From assembly GCA_030248215.1 (NCBI GenBank), contig JASANG010000076.1:1-64000 (forward strand): 64,000 nucleotides of DNA, written 5' to 3'. Each line of letters starts with the position of its first letter. Within the stretch, counting starts at the first letter, position 1. The position numbers were made by a program, and so were the translations under genes. Positions 33,601 through 41,904 of this stretch are shown in pieces. A model generated the notes under the pieces. The model did no database searches. It saw nothing but the letters and a program-made list of their open reading frames with translations, and was not told the origin of the DNA. Source of the stretch: Enoplolaimus lenunculus (taxonomy: Eukaryota > Nematoda > Enoplea > Enoplida > Thoracostomopsidae).

Positions 33601-36600
33601 GCATGAATGACTTTTGAAACTCTGAAAAGTTTGTTTTGCGAACAAGCGTAATGAGCGAAAAATGTTGCTGAATACCCACGATCCAGCAGGTTATTTTAAA
33701 GCCTGTAAGAGTGTGGTTTTTCCGTTCTTCCAGGAGGAATACGGGGGGTATCTCCCTCAATGCCCCACCTTTTAAGGCTAATTATTGAACACTTACCTGC
33801 ATGCCTTTATCACAACCGTTATTGGACGTAACGCACTGATTAGAATTAACACACCATTTGCAAGACCATTTACTTTGTAAGCATTGAGTACAACTGAAAT
33901 TGTAAGGTTAATGCACTATTAATAATTAGGGGTGTATAGGAAGGGTGGGCACATGTATAGAACAGGGCCGGATCGTTTTCCGGCGGGGCTGTAGTAGAGT
34001 CAGTTTAAGCTTTAGACTAACTGTTTTGCTTAGGCTTAGGCTTAGGCTTAGGATTAGGAATATACTTATACTACTGTTCCGACCCTGTTCTGTACATGGG
34101 CCGAAGGGTGTATACAGGAATAAACCATCCGAAACCTTTGTACGAAAAATAACCAGTTTTACTAGCTTCCGGTGTAAGCACCGGTCGCGTAAAGATAATA
34201 AATGATACTCTCACTCACTAATGTCATTCACAGAATTTTAGTTCTTAATCTTATGCAGTTGACAAATTGATTGTGTCGTCTGCATTCAATTGTAAACAAC
34301 CTTACAAGAAACCAATCTGAAATAAGGTTTAAAGTTTGGCCAGAATTTAGGAACGATGAACTTCTTAAAAATTTAACAAAAAAAGTCGTCTATCTTATAG
34401 ATCTTGAGTGCGATGGTACTTTTTACAAAGCTGCAAACCTATAAGATATGCCGCTTATTGTTTAATTTTAACTTAAATGATTTAAATTTCGTACTGTCAT
34501 CTAAATTTTAATTAAAAATAAACCAAAATATCACTTACACGCGATGTGAAACGCATGTGAAAAACACAAACCGATCTTGTAATAATTGTTTGGACGTCGC
34601 GGTTGACCAAATTGAAATCGGAATTGATATGTGATCTGAAACAATTAAATCCAAGGCCCATATTCTCAAATGTGTATAACAACGATCTTCAAACAGTAGT
34701 AGTGTTTTTAACTCACTAACTATTTCAGTTGTTGAACTCAAAATTGGATACATCAGTAGAGTAAATTATATGCAAAAAATTAGCTGAACTTTGAACCTCA
34801 GCATTTACTGGTTCAAAATTTAAACCACCTATTATCAACTGGTGATTGGTGCTACACGCGTTTGAGAATACGGGCCCTGGTATTGAAAACCGGCAAAATT
34901 GAGTCAAATTTTAAATTTTAGTGTTTCAAACATGGCCTTAATTTAAAATTTAAAAATTAAAAAAAAATTCAGTGCAAATTTAGTAATTAAAATATGGAAT
35001 ATGCCATAAAATTAATATGTACTCCAAACTAGAACCCATCGAAAGTAACAATAATTCAAAACTGAAAAAAGTGAATAATCATAAAACAACCCCAAAACAA
35101 TTATAACATACCCTGGCCTTCCGGAATATCCGGCCGTTCAAACGGCGGAGGCAGTGGGCATCTGAGCGAAGCTGGCGGCACGTAAGCTGCCAGCACAGTT
35201 GTTGATCCAAAGGCACACTGGTACGCGGCTCCTGGACCGCGAGTTGACTTCGGTAGAACGTTGATGTGAATAAAGATCTAAAATGTTTTATAGAATCGCT
35301 GCAAAACAAAGTTTAGCAATCTAAGGTAGTAATGACTTTGGTCCAGTTTCTCGACACAAGCGTAACCGTAAGCATAAACCTAATTCTAAATGTTAGTTTG
35401 GCCAAAATCTAAAAATTTCGACAATTTTGCAACGAATGCGTTCAAGAAACAAATATTGCAAAATTAATTAATTTTTCATTAGATAACTGCGATAACAGTG
35501 AAATATGAAGCTTATTGAATGCAGCTGTAAAGCAAAGTTACAGCTTATAATTAGCTGGGCCGATGGTTATGACGCTTATCGTCATCAGCGACGCATCCAT
35601 AAATGTCTGACGAAGTTGAGCGGTCTAGCAAAAGTTATGAATCGTAATTTTTAGTGTATGCCATATATGTGCCAATTTTCTTAGTGGGAAAAATTGTAAG
35701 ATATAGCGAGTTTATCATTCAATCACGAAAAATTTCTTGACGAGCTCATTATTCGCTAGGTCGAACCCCTTATCATTTTATCACAAAATAATCCTGGACG
35801 GTGAGTGTACGCTCCGGCGGCCCCCTGTGGACCTCGCCATTCAAAATTTTTGAACAAATGTTTTACACCTATCAATATGTGTAGGTATGACCACGGAGGA
35901 CAAATGAGTTCAGGATACCATTACTTCAGTGTGAGCATTAGTTTCGTGAACGGATACGTTTGCTGGTTCCATCGCGACGACTCGTGGGCACAAAGCCGTC
36001 GACCCAGATGAAAGCCATCGATGCTCAACATCAGACATTGGACATTGAGATTTTGTTGTACAACTGAAATCAGTAAATAAACAAACGCTTATAATCATAC
36101 CAAAAGTTCAAAGCTAACTTTTCCAAGAATCAGTGAAGCGTAGGAATAAGAGTATGCAACTGGGCACATTCTGTGGTGAGTTGAAAAAAGTCAGGTTGGT
36201 TTTTAGGCTGTACTGACTAATTATTGATCGGGTAAGTGTTTGGCAAATTTCTGACTGGTAATATTTGGCAGACCAGTGGAACAAGACTGTGGGTTCGTGT
36301 TCACTTCCCAACCCCCCCCCCCCCCACTCTGACACTAGTATTAATTTGATAGACGGCAAAATTGTCCTCAAATTACGTTTTCGTAATGCTAAGGTTAGGC
36401 TTAAACTAAGTCTTAAGCCTAAGATTAACCCTAAGCCTAGCCTCAGCCTATTAATCCAGTCTATATTTGTGGGGAAACTTTTTACTGAAGAAAGCAAACA
36501 AGTACCAGAATGTGGCATTTCGACAGGCCGCTATAAATTGAATTTGATTTGGTCGGAATGTATTCGCCAAAACCAGGATAACATTGAAATTGTAGGGGTT

Positions 36601-39600
36601 TATGTGCGACCGTGCGTTGCTCGCAAATTGTAATAAATGACCCCCCCCCGTCGAACTTAGCATCGATAAGAAGTTTGTCTCTCAAATCAGGATTGTAGCC
36701 TTTATCTTCCGAAGATATAGTTTTACACAAAAAATCTTTGACCTTCAGGATCAGGTTTCACAACAGTTAGTTGCCCCACAACTCGTCGACCGGCAACTTG
36801 TAATCCGAAATTTCACCGACTCGACAATTCGTCGCCCATCCTTACTCTTAGACTTAGGTTTAGGATTACGCTTAGGATTATGTTTTGATTTATTCATAGG
36901 TTTAGGACACTGTTGGGTGACACAAGTTGGCCGATGAATTGTACATTCTTAGGACTGAAAAATGTGATATGAAAGCTGATCTGTTGGATGTGCTTTATTT
37001 CTAATCTCTCCAGTAGTTTCGGAAGGCGATATATCCCCCCAATATCTCCCCGTTCGTATACGCCTCTGACGACAGTTAGGTCTATAACTCAAATATTCCA
37101 TTCAGTATATTTTTGTCTTAGAAGGCCTTACCTGTTTTCAAGCGAACACCATCCACAGTACGGATCGCCTGATTCGAGACACGTTTCACAATCCTTTTGC
37201 TTCGAGCATTGTTGCGTTGGCAGTTTATAAACCTGAAATCACAGACAAACCAAATAATACAAAATTCGGACTAATTTTTCTTCGAACAAAACGAACACAA
37301 ATATACAATATTTTGACCTTTTTGCAGTAAAAAATTGTTATGAAAAACCTGATACCATTCCCCTGACGGATAGTGCGCACACCGAGATACTTTTGAACTG
37401 CGTACTATTCTATCGAATCGGGAATATACAAATAGTGCGGCTAATGTGTAGAACACGGACGTAACAGTAGTATAAGCATATTCCTAAGTCTACGCTTTAG
37501 CAAAACATTAATCTAAAGCTTACGCTCAATCTATTTCAATCTCACCAAAAAATTGGGCCGTTGATCTTAACATGGATCCACAGTCCTGTGCTCAGATTTT
37601 TACAGATGCGTGTCCCACAAAATTTATCAATGTCATTACAATTTCAATTTTCTCGGACGTCAAAGGCTTCGTATACAATCAAGAATAAATTGGTGAACCA
37701 GCACTGTGTCATGCTATATCCACTTAATATTACCAAACATCTGGATGTTTACTAGCGGGCGCCGGATCCGGAACTGGCACCATCCGGGAGGATGTGGATA
37801 TTTCTTACCAAAAAATTGAGGGTTGTCAAAAAAGGTGTTTGCAGCTGAGTATACTTTTTCGTTACAAAATGTAACGCTTAGTCGATACAATTTTAATGTA
37901 AAATTCAACACCAAAACTCTTTTCTAAACTTTCTGAATCACCGAAACACCAGATTTTCCTTCATCTATTCAAAACGCGTCAAGTCAACTAAAGATTGCGT
38001 TTCAAAATTGGCTCCGGTTCAGCGCTGGTCAATTAAGTGTTGGCCCCGGCAGTCACGTGTGTCTTAGACACCGGAACCTAGACTGGAGGTGAGGCCATGT
38101 CTCCCGGGGGGACTTTAGTTATAGCATACACTGATTTTACTTTCTACATCGAGTTAAACGTTGGTGATATTAATTTTAGATTGTCAAAACTTACCCGATC
38201 GCTGGTTGACGCGTACAAATATTGTTGATTTAAGTCCAAGAGTAATGATGGACCAATCGGGCGTCCTGGGTTCACCATCAATTCGTCATATTCAACTGCT
38301 GACATGCTTGTGTCCAATGTTGAAAGCAGAACCTTCAAATATACATTTGTGGCATTACAAACCCTACGTGTCCCGTTTGGCAATCGAGCTGTTTCCTATT
38401 TAAAAGTTTCAAACGACTGTGAAACTTTGCTGCGATTCAAACAATCGTTTACCTGATGATGTTCTCGTATGAGACGCGTTTATCCTGCTGGATTCTAGAA
38501 TTCACAAAACAAGCTTATATCTTGGCAAAATGAAATTCTACGCTACGCTCCTTGGTCTTCCAAGGCTCCGACAGGCCTGTCTTTATAGGTCAACCACAAT
38601 TTCCAGATTATTGTAAACTACACTGCCCCCCAAAGTTTTAGCATTTTTTCAAATATTTAGGCTTAGGATTAAGCTTAGGTTTAGTTTTAGGCTTATGATG
38701 AGTTGAAGCGTTAAGCTCAGGTTTAAGCTTGTGAGGGAACGTCCTCAAGACCCTGTATCCATAGGAAGGCGAACCTTTTTGACGTGTCCATCAGCGGTTC
38801 CTGCGAATACAATGCTTTTTCCGCCAACACTTGCGACTGTCACTGATGTCAGCAACGTTGAAGGGAACACTATTTGAGCGAGTCCTATAAGCCCCATTCC
38901 TCCGTTTTCACCAACGCGAGCACGACTACAGAAATAATCGTTGTCAGAATTTTCTCGCGAATCCGAGTCTTGTGTGGGGCCCATCTGAAATTTATTATGC
39001 ATTGTCCACTTTATCTTGCGTCCGCCTTTTCGAAAATAAAATTTAACATGTTATAAAATTTTAATTTTTCAATTCAGCAGTACTGTGCTACTTTTACTCC
39101 CGTACTTTATAAGTCAATTCAAAAAACGTTTTGCAGGTTTGCTTGGACCGCAGCTAAGAATTTCGTTTCAACCGGCTTATACAAGCTTTCGGGTTCTGAA
39201 TTCGTTTTTCTGCATAGTTCATAAGTTTCAAATAACGTTTCTTGTAGCAGTATTTAACCTTTGTAGCACTTTTATTTCTTTCTAGCAGAATGTGTTACTT
39301 TAGTGTCAGATTTCAAATTAGCAATTAACTTTGACGTTAAAATTAAGCTTTCTATTTGGCGTAAATATAATTACACTTACAACTTGCTACATACAATCAA
39401 TTACCAATTACTTACATTTTTTCGTGCAGGAGCTAATTAAAATTTGTACGATATATAATTCAGTAGCTTAAAAGTTATGGAACCTATCACCAACTGAATA
39501 CAGATGCTATAGCTTTTTTCAACAAAATTATCAAACTCCAATACGTTCGTTAGTCCGTCGTTTGATATTCTTGCACAATACATATGAAGCTAAACTATCA

Positions 39601-41904
39601 TTTCATAGCTTCGAGTACCTTCAACGCTTTGTTTCACTAAATTAAAAGTTACAAAACCTATATCAGCAACTGGCAATAATAGTGTGGCGTTTATTTTTCA
39701 GCAAAGGCGGCGAAACTTACGAATGGCGCACATCGACCGGAACTGCCATACTGCGGCAAACTAAACTCTCCAATACCGTCATTGCATCGTTCCATATTCC
39801 GGCGAAAATTCCGATGAATCGCATCTAACGGATATACGCAGATAGCGCTCGGTGAATCAATCTTCAAGCCTGCCGACCCTCCATGATTATTTCTCGCAAA
39901 CACTCCTACCAAATACTGCTCGCCGATCCTCAAGATACCTTTGTCCTTTCCATACTGCCCGTCTGTCAGCGTGCTCGTTTGAATTGCTCCAAAATACACA
40001 CCCTTGAGAATATTGTACAAATCATTGTGTTGACCTCGGCATTCTAGTGTTATTTCACTGTACGACTCGTAATATTTATCTGATCCACAAATGCGACCCA
40101 GCTTACTAACCCAACGAGAATCAGTTGCCAAATGGCGTCGTTGTACCAACGCCCAGTACGCATAGCGTTGTGCCCAAAATCCACCCACATAATCGATACG
40201 ATATTTTTCTCGATAAGTCATATCTAATAACAGGCCTGATCTGCCGTTAATTTCTTCGGGCACAAACAAATCAAACGTGCTGCTTTCGTCGTCTCCCCTG
40301 CCGTCAAGGTGAAATCTCTGCTCGCCAGGAGGAGAGTACACTCGCGTAGATACCCCTGGCATATGATCTCGATAAAATTCTGTCGTATAAGTCACCCCCA
40401 CGTACAAGCATTTTGGTTCGTATTTAGATACTGTCTGGCGGTGGTTAAAGCTTAGACGAGGGCTAGGGCACGGACCTAAATAGGCGACTGTGGATGCGTT
40501 AGCTACGTTTGCTGCTACTGGATAGTACGGAGCACTTGAGAGTGGGATCACTTTTGAAATATCGTCCAAAACGCGTAAAGAGCAAACGCCTTGAAATAGT
40601 GTACCACAGTGGATTAGCACATTTTGCTCCGTATCGACCAATAAGATTTTGTTGTGATTTGAACTGAGCACCTGAAATTTACAATGCTTGCTAAAGTAGA
40701 ATAATTTGTAAACTTTGCTAAGAAAATAGTTATAGCACTGCTTTGCCGTTCTTCCGGGATATAAACGCACGATGCTGCCATTCGTGAAATGTGCGGCATG
40801 AACCGAACGGAGTTTAGCGAGTGCGTGCACGAGAGCATCGCTGTCTTGCTGTGTAAGTGAATAAAGAACGAGAGCACGCTCAAATGAGGAACGATAACGA
40901 TCGCACGAGTTCTACACGAGTGCGCTGCGCGAGCTCTTGAGTCGAGCGCACAGCACGACAGGGACGTCAGAGTGCACCGCACACTTGAAGCAAAGCTTAG
41001 CAGTGCTTTTGTATATCGGAAGGACAGTAAGCCGTGCTACTACTGACTCGTGCTACGGTCTCAGAACAGACTATTTTTGCTTTTTGAATAAGGTTGCTTA
41101 GACCTGCTAAAAACTTGGTTACCGCAAGACAACTTGTAAGACCTATTTATAAGACTTGGTAACTCCGTACATGCCAATCATAAAATGGTTTCGGTACACC
41201 CTGTATTGCATGCCGAGCTGGCTGGTCAAGTTAAATTTTCCGCCCATCAACTAAGCGTGAGAGAACCTTATCGATATCATACGGACTTGATACTGCTCGA
41301 CAAAAATTTAGTCATTTTTTAGAATTTTTCTTTTCCGATCTGGGAACTGTTACGTGTTTGTAGGCCCTATTTATATAATTATTGGTTAAACCTACTGCAT
41401 TTAAAATTTTCAAAAAAACACCGTTAAAGCCAGAAAACAATTGTTCAATCGAAACCAAAAGGCAGACTTCTTCAAGTAGTAAAAAATAGTGATTTTTGAA
41501 CATTTATAAAAAAATCTTTAGCCTATTTAGGGGCTAATATTTCCACTAAATGTTGAAGACCACTGAGTCCCTTAAATAGTTCCGGTACTATCAAACAAGC
41601 TAACCTTTGTCGAATTGCGCCCTGGTGCGGTCATACATTCACCATGCGCCGAACACATCACATTATCAAGCTCTGGTCCAGTTCTAACATCGTGTAGTAC
41701 CCTCAGGCTCTCAGGGTCTAAATCGTACAATCGATCAACGGCGCCGACAAACAGATGCCCTGAATGCAACGCGAGCATTTCAATATGATTTGCAGATGGG
41801 TCCAAAGTACGAAACGTTACAGGGTTTGATGACACCACAACTGACAGCCATACGACGAACAGTTGAGCAATCACTGAGATGAAACCCGGCTCAAAAATCA
41901 TCAT
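10960..41904 (-). CDS. Plexin, complete gene of 32 exons (semaphorin receptor)
   Basis: Plexins are single-pass receptors that bind semaphorins and act through an intracellular GAP for Rap-type GTPases. Exons in order: 41904-41605, 40671-39721, 38984-38775, 38395-38195, 37232-37132, 36063-35925, 35277-35112, 34635-34539, 33893-33797, 33313-33137, 32079-31972, 31564-31480, 31039-30858, 29760-29615, 28991-28883, 28372-28236, 27357-27178, 26408-26309, 24840-24349, 23765-23574, 22875-22623, 22103-21964, 21730-21499, 20869-20736, 19743-19597, 17659-17497, 16629-16426, 15601-15495, 15092-14314, 13616-13469, 12968-12828, 11079-10960. They total 6738 bases, 2245 codons plus stop, with matching phases and GT-AG boundaries throughout. 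Typical plexins are 1900-2100 residues; the excess is in three insertions (exons 19 and 29). Subtype A versus B is not decided: the C-terminus QQTSSR lacks the PDZ ligand of vertebrate B plexins. Domain blocks are given separately. Confidence 0.93.
11395..11590 (-). repeat. tRNA-derived SINE, copy 1
   Basis: On the minus strand a body containing ctccagaaaacgtgagaacc is followed by a tRNA-like part. Its A-box-like cagctgggtggtgatggcaa and B-box-like gcgattcgaatcctgg lie about 45 bases apart. It lies in the last plexin intron, next to copy 2 in the same orientation. The tRNA-like part is at the 3' side of the body. Confidence 0.6.
11635..11815 (-). repeat. tRNA-derived SINE, copy 2
   Basis: Minus strand: ctccaaaagacgtgagaatc, then cgcactcgagtgtcaagatt, then A-box-like gtagccaagtggtagtggta and B-box-like gaatttgaatcctggc. 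It aligns with copy 1 along its length, and both contain an acaatgagtaacg-like segment upstream. Confidence 0.6.
11817..11946. mobile_element. Foldback miniature element with CACTGCAAAAAATGGTGAGTC ends
   Basis: The left end cactgcaaaaaatggtgagt and right end actcaccatttttgtagtgt are inverted repeats. The interior is built from gagtcaaattgagtc-like palindromes. A further right end (ccaccattttttgcagtgta) at about 12063-12085 suggests a nested or duplicated copy. A partial copy lies at 51605-51720. Confidence 0.7.
12279..12334. other. Perfect-looking hairpin GTGATAGCCCTGG
   Basis: The arm gtgatagccctgggctataa and the arm ttatagaccagggctatcac are complementary with one mismatch across a loop of about 10 bases. 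A third half-copy, atgatagccctgatctataa, follows at about 12360. Likely a small foldback repeat; it sits in the last plexin intron on either strand. Confidence 0.6.
12526..12693. mobile_element. TTAGGC-cored miniature element, family A
   Basis: Left end tatagaccagggccgtaaca, box gtctaaagcttaagcttatt and right end cgttccgtccgtgatcttta with catgggtc. The hexamer core is degenerate here (cctgagactgagtctacc). Confidence 0.6.
13630..14090. other. Plexin intron with AAGTAAAAC repeats
   Basis: The intron between exons 29 and 30 contains several aagtaaaac and ttttactta motifs in both orientations between about 13735 and 13930, suggesting a degenerate foldback element. No coding exon is seen. Confidence 0.35.
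15275..15425 (+). repeat. tRNA-derived SINE, copy 3
   Basis: Plus strand: agtgcgtatacgcagtacaa and cacaagacattacaactccc, then ctcgaattcgagcg, then A-box-like tagctgagtaatgatggta and B-box-like cagtgttcgattc. Order and spacing match copies 1 and 2, in the opposite orientation. Confidence 0.55.
15905..16283. mobile_element. Miniature element with GATAAAATGATAAGGTCC segments, family F
   Basis: The stretch repeats tacgataaaacagtaaggtc, ataaaatgatgaggtccgta and similar, with acgcccccctccggtcaaaa at left and a ggatccgtc right end. Related copies lie at 35740-35835, 48055-48258, 48410-48575 and 58485-58655. The ends carry ggatcc(a/g)-type boxes. Confidence 0.5.
16426..17659 (-). CDS. Plexin exons 26-27: Rho-GTPase-binding domain
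   Basis: Exon 26 encodes [20 protein letters not shown] and [20 protein letters not shown], the ubiquitin-like fold of the Rho-binding domain inserted between the GAP halves. Exon 27 continues [20 protein letters not shown] and [20 protein letters not shown]. The intron between them (16630-17496) is mostly a ~70-bp tandem array; the intron before exon 26 holds the 24-bp array. Confidence 0.94.
16640..17240. repeat. ~70-bp tandem array in plexin intron 26
   Basis: About nine copies of a roughly 70-base AT-rich unit. Each contains (a)aaaccttaaataaatcta or aaaagtttaaataaatcta and a tttctcattaaaa end. Units with cctt and with gttt partly alternate, suggesting a higher-order dimer of about 140 bases. 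It fills most of the intron between exons 26 and 27. Confidence 0.9.
17660..19290. repeat. 24-bp satellite-like array in plexin intron 25
   Basis: Unit aattattaaattaaaacc plus acgaat, 24 bases. From about 17930 to 19285 roughly 55 copies are nearly identical; the first dozen units (17660-17930) are diverged (ccgc, ccac, missing bases). Two one-base insertions break register near 18920 and 18963. Because 24 is a multiple of three, the minus strand shows a long open frame with an eight-residue repeat (IRGFNLII); this is not a gene. The array begins immediately upstream of the exon 26 acceptor. Confidence 0.97.
19597..22103 (-). CDS. Plexin exons 22-25: GAP segment C1
   Basis: Exon 22 encodes [20 protein letters not shown] and [15 protein letters not shown], nearly identical to other plexins. 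Exon 23 gives [20 protein letters not shown] and [12 protein letters not shown]. Exon 24 (residues 1599-1643) gives [20 protein letters not shown] then [20 protein letters not shown]. Other plexins have RRTES directly before VAEKML; here one Arg (1615) is followed by ASLNCDEA, so the first arginine-finger motif is altered. Exon 25 gives [20 protein letters not shown] and [10 protein letters not shown]. The first four bases of intron 24 are GTTT. Confidence 0.92.
19957..20132. mobile_element. Miniature element with GTGGCGGA inverted ends, second copy
   Basis: Left end atggcggatccatgggg and right end agatcctggttccgccact. The interior has caaaaattatatagcaattt and acgtggtttgtgtgt as in the CRIPT-intron copy at 7467-7638, inverted. 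It lies in plexin intron 24. Confidence 0.65.
21027..21225. mobile_element. Half-element of family H
   Basis: The sequence tgacccgaatacgagggg, ctgatatttatttggcctct and ttcggttacggactgttatt matches the inverted right half of the element at 7908-8293. The second terminus is missing. It sits in plexin intron 23. Confidence 0.6.
22345..22500. mobile_element. TTAGGC-cored miniature element, family C
   Basis: Left end cttgtcacccgacagcgttt and right end tgtcggacggcgaattgtcg form inverted repeats of the type CGACAAxxCGxCxxxCGACA. The core has gcctaagcc, gcgtaatcctaagcttgagc and cctaagcgtaatgatg. It lies in plexin intron 21, unlike families A and B in its ends. Confidence 0.55.
22623..22875 (-). CDS. 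Plexin exon 21: transmembrane helix and juxtamembrane coiled coil
   Basis: Residues 1391-1474. [16 protein letters not shown] ends the ectodomain. The membrane helix is [20 protein letters not shown] plus GVV, followed by the stop-transfer WRRK. The cytosolic start [20 protein letters not shown] is the conserved plexin juxtamembrane helix (other plexins: LQLQMDNLESRV). Confidence 0.95.
23180..23365. mobile_element. TTAGGC-cored miniature element, family C
   Basis: Left end gacccccgacaacttgccgc, core taatcctaatcctaagccta continuing agcctaaccataatg, right end atcgggcgacgaattgtcgt. The same sequence is inverted at 36770-36935. Confidence 0.6.
23574..24840 (-). CDS. Plexin exons 19-20: end of IPT5, acidic insertion, IPT6
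   Basis: Exon 19 (residues 1163-1326) starts [16 protein letters not shown], the end of IPT5, joined directly to exon 18. Then come about 70 residues with no counterpart in familiar plexins, rich in Asn, Asp, Ser and Tyr and starting with [10 protein letters not shown], a furin-like RSKR site. The box EMIYL occurs twice, encoded by a repeated aagatagatcatttcg on the plus strand. Family sequence resumes at [10 protein letters not shown] and [14 protein letters not shown] with RGEPLIIE, then exon 20 [20 protein letters not shown] and NQLVCLPPP, typical membrane-proximal IPT6. Some vertebrate B plexins are cleaved by proprotein convertases near here; whether this site is used is unknown. Confidence 0.9.
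25240..25995 (-). repeat. Family J repeat with internal tandem units and a terminal hairpin
   Basis: Four tandem units of about 150-170 bases start with taatatgcaaattagttatt or variants (near 25258, 25410, 25568, 25742). They are followed by the unique part acagtgcgagcttaacaccc, gttcagccgttcctgagatt, the gacggacatccac segment and a hairpin of cgaaactccgagc facing gctcggagtttcg. The copy at 2040-2420 has a single unit in opposite orientation. It occupies plexin intron 18. No coding sequence. Confidence 0.65.
26060..26200 (+). repeat. tRNA-derived SINE, copy 4
   Basis: Plus strand: atctccacaagacgtgagag, cagtctcgagcgtcaagttc, then the best preserved A box tatagctcagtggttatcgt and B box ggggatcgaatc. 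The body precedes the tRNA-like part as in the other three copies. The tRNA-like segment lacks a good acceptor stem, so it is not a tRNA gene. Confidence 0.65.
26309..29760 (-). CDS. Plexin exons 14-18: IPT3, IPT4 and start of IPT5
   Basis: Exon 14 starts [20 protein letters not shown], a textbook IPT/TIG entry with GP..GGT, followed by [13 protein letters not shown]; exon 15 closes it with [20 protein letters not shown]. Exon 16 opens IPT4 ([20 protein letters not shown]), completed in exon 17 with [23 protein letters not shown]5 starts at DPIVTRIYP late in exon 17 and continues in exon 18 with [20 protein letters not shown]. All joins keep phase. Confidence 0.93.
26580..26720. mobile_element. 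Fragment of a TTAGGC-cored element
   Basis: Left end cctatgaatagaacaactct and core aaaaggcttaagcttaggct with further gcttaagtttaagc; the right end is degenerate. Resembles family A. Confidence 0.4.
26786..27162. mobile_element. Two TTAGGC-cored family B elements, head to head
   Basis: Copy 1 (26786-26952) reads gggcctatgttactttcaga to cggccctaaaagtaagac. Copy 2 (26955-27162) reads tactttaagggtcgtccagg to ctaaaagtatgaccaaaacc and catgggcc, inverted relative to the first. Copy 2 has the long core gatttaggcttaggcttagg. Copy 2 ends 16 bases from plexin exon 17. Confidence 0.65.
29222..29396. mobile_element. Miniature element with GGGGC..CCGCAGAAAATT ends, family E
   Basis: Reads ccacgggcgtccacacgggg at the left and ttaattttctgcgaacgcca at the right. 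The interior includes tggtgcccccaaattgagtc and aacaatcttgagttgcaatt. Related copies: 43925-44105, 50475-50650, 53463-53655. It lies in plexin intron 14. Confidence 0.55.
29980..30830. other. Plexin intron 13, unrecognised sequence
   Basis: No exon, repeat family or motif was recognised between plexin exons 13 and 14 here. A stretch near 30060-30090 (ctcgctcgattcgctcgcga) is mildly self-complementary. Confidence 0.4.
30858..32079 (-). CDS. Plexin exons 11-13: IPT2 and PSI3
   Basis: Exon 11 encodes [20 protein letters not shown] and VDCEGYA; exon 12 [20 protein letters not shown] then NLVID. Exon 13 is the third [38 protein letters not shown] and CPDPVISS, which runs into the [11 protein letters not shown] of exon 14. 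The PSI3 exon was found by asking for an exon of phase 1 to 0 between exons 12 and 14; it starts after tttttttcag and ends at gtaaat. Confidence 0.9.
31262..31385. repeat. Short direct repeat CGGTCTCGGCAAGTCTCG
   Basis: The 18-base block cggtctcggcaagtctcg occurs twice, about 60 bases apart, within gggatgggagt...aacctcggg. It lies in plexin intron 12. Probably a small mobile fragment. Confidence 0.5.
32407..32605. mobile_element. Miniature element with CAGTGCCG/CGGCCCTG ends, family G
   Basis: Left end cagtgccgcagcaggcaggg, interior gcattttaaaacttaagctg and caaccggttagtgtgggggc, right end gactccggccctg. A second copy in the same orientation lies at 49605-49803. Located in plexin intron 10. 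Confidence 0.65.
32785..33037. mobile_element. Foldback element with CACTGTAAATxxCAGTGAGTTG ends, family L
   Basis: Left end acactgtaaatttcagtgag and right end caactcattggtatttacag with tgt are inverted repeats; the interior is filled with gagttga/tcaactc palindromes. A second, more diverged copy lies at 55441-55680. Located in plexin intron 10. Confidence 0.7.
33137..35277 (-). CDS. Plexin exons 7-10: IPT1, PSI2 and start of IPT2
   Basis: Exon 7 encodes [20 protein letters not shown] and [17 protein letters not shown]; exon 8 [15 protein letters not shown] and RFVFFTC, the last strands of IPT1. Exon 9 is the second PSI core, [20 protein letters not shown]. Exon 10 begins the next domain after CPQIRRISS. 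Exons 8 and 9 are each 97 bases. Exon 8 is the least conserved; it is supported mainly by phase and by FVFFTC sitting where other plexins have FxxYxC. Confidence 0.87.
33421..33492 (-). other. tRNA-like sequence, probably a SINE head or tRNA pseudogene
   Basis: On the minus strand accacgt and acgtggt can form a seven-pair acceptor stem around an A box (gtgtactggtagcatgc) and a B box (gaggttcgattccc). The T stem and anticodon stem do not pair well, and no anticodon can be assigned, so a working tRNA gene is unlikely. Located in plexin intron 9. Its boxes differ from the four-copy SINE family. Confidence 0.45.
33945..34103. mobile_element. TTAGGC-cored miniature element, family A
   Basis: Left end gggcacatgtatagaacagg and right end accctgttctgtacatgggc are clear inverted repeats of about 20 bases. 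The core is the best hexamer run of the family: cttaggcttaggcttaggct. Located in plexin intron 8. Confidence 0.75.
35925..37232 (-). CDS. Plexin exons 5-6: PSI1 and start of IPT1
   Basis: Exon 5 encodes [20 protein letters not shown] then [13 protein letters not shown], the cysteine knot of PSI1, with the diagnostic C-x2-C and CGWC. Exon 6 continues [20 protein letters not shown] and [14 protein letters not shown], matching the W...C...I..P stretch opening the first IPT domain. The exon 5/6 phase is 2, restored by the first base of exon 6. Confidence 0.92.
36385..36450. repeat. Short CCTAAG/TTAGGC tract
   Basis: Contains aaggttaggcttaaactaag and ttaaccctaagcctagcctc. No family ends were recognised around it. 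Plexin intron 5. A C11-like homopolymer lies at about 36307-36325. Confidence 0.5.
36770..36935. mobile_element. TTAGGC-cored miniature element, family C
   Basis: Left end gttgccccacaactcgtcga and right end gggtgacacaagttggccga, with gactcgacaattcgtcgccc inside the left end. The core has tcttagacttaggtttagga. It is the inverted equivalent of 23180-23365. Plexin intron 5. Confidence 0.6.
37441..37578. mobile_element. TTAGGC-cored miniature element, family A
   Basis: Left end ctaatgtgtagaacacggac, box aatctaaagcttacgctcaa, right end ttgatcttaacatggatcc. Hexamers are few and degenerate. Plexin intron 4. Confidence 0.5.
38195..41904 (-). CDS. Plexin exons 1-4: signal peptide and sema domain
   Basis: Residues 1-554. 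The start [20 protein letters not shown] gives a hydrophobic signal peptide ending near residue 25, then the first sema blade ([20 protein letters not shown] and [16 protein letters not shown]). Exon 2 continues with [20 protein letters not shown] and [15 protein letters not shown], the sema core that binds semaphorin. It includes [20 protein letters not shown] and the long loop around [20 protein letters not shown]. Exon 3 adds [12 protein letters not shown] and exon 4 [17 protein letters not shown], the last blade leading into PSI1. The start was chosen as the first of two adjacent ATGs. Intron 1 is under 1 kb, so no distant upstream coding exon is required. Confidence 0.92.
38640..38740. 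repeat. TTAGGC-like tract near plexin exon 3
   Basis: Reads tttaggcttaggattaagct and taggtttagttttaggctta. It lies 35 bases beyond the exon 3 donor, in intron 3. Ends not recognised. Confidence 0.5.
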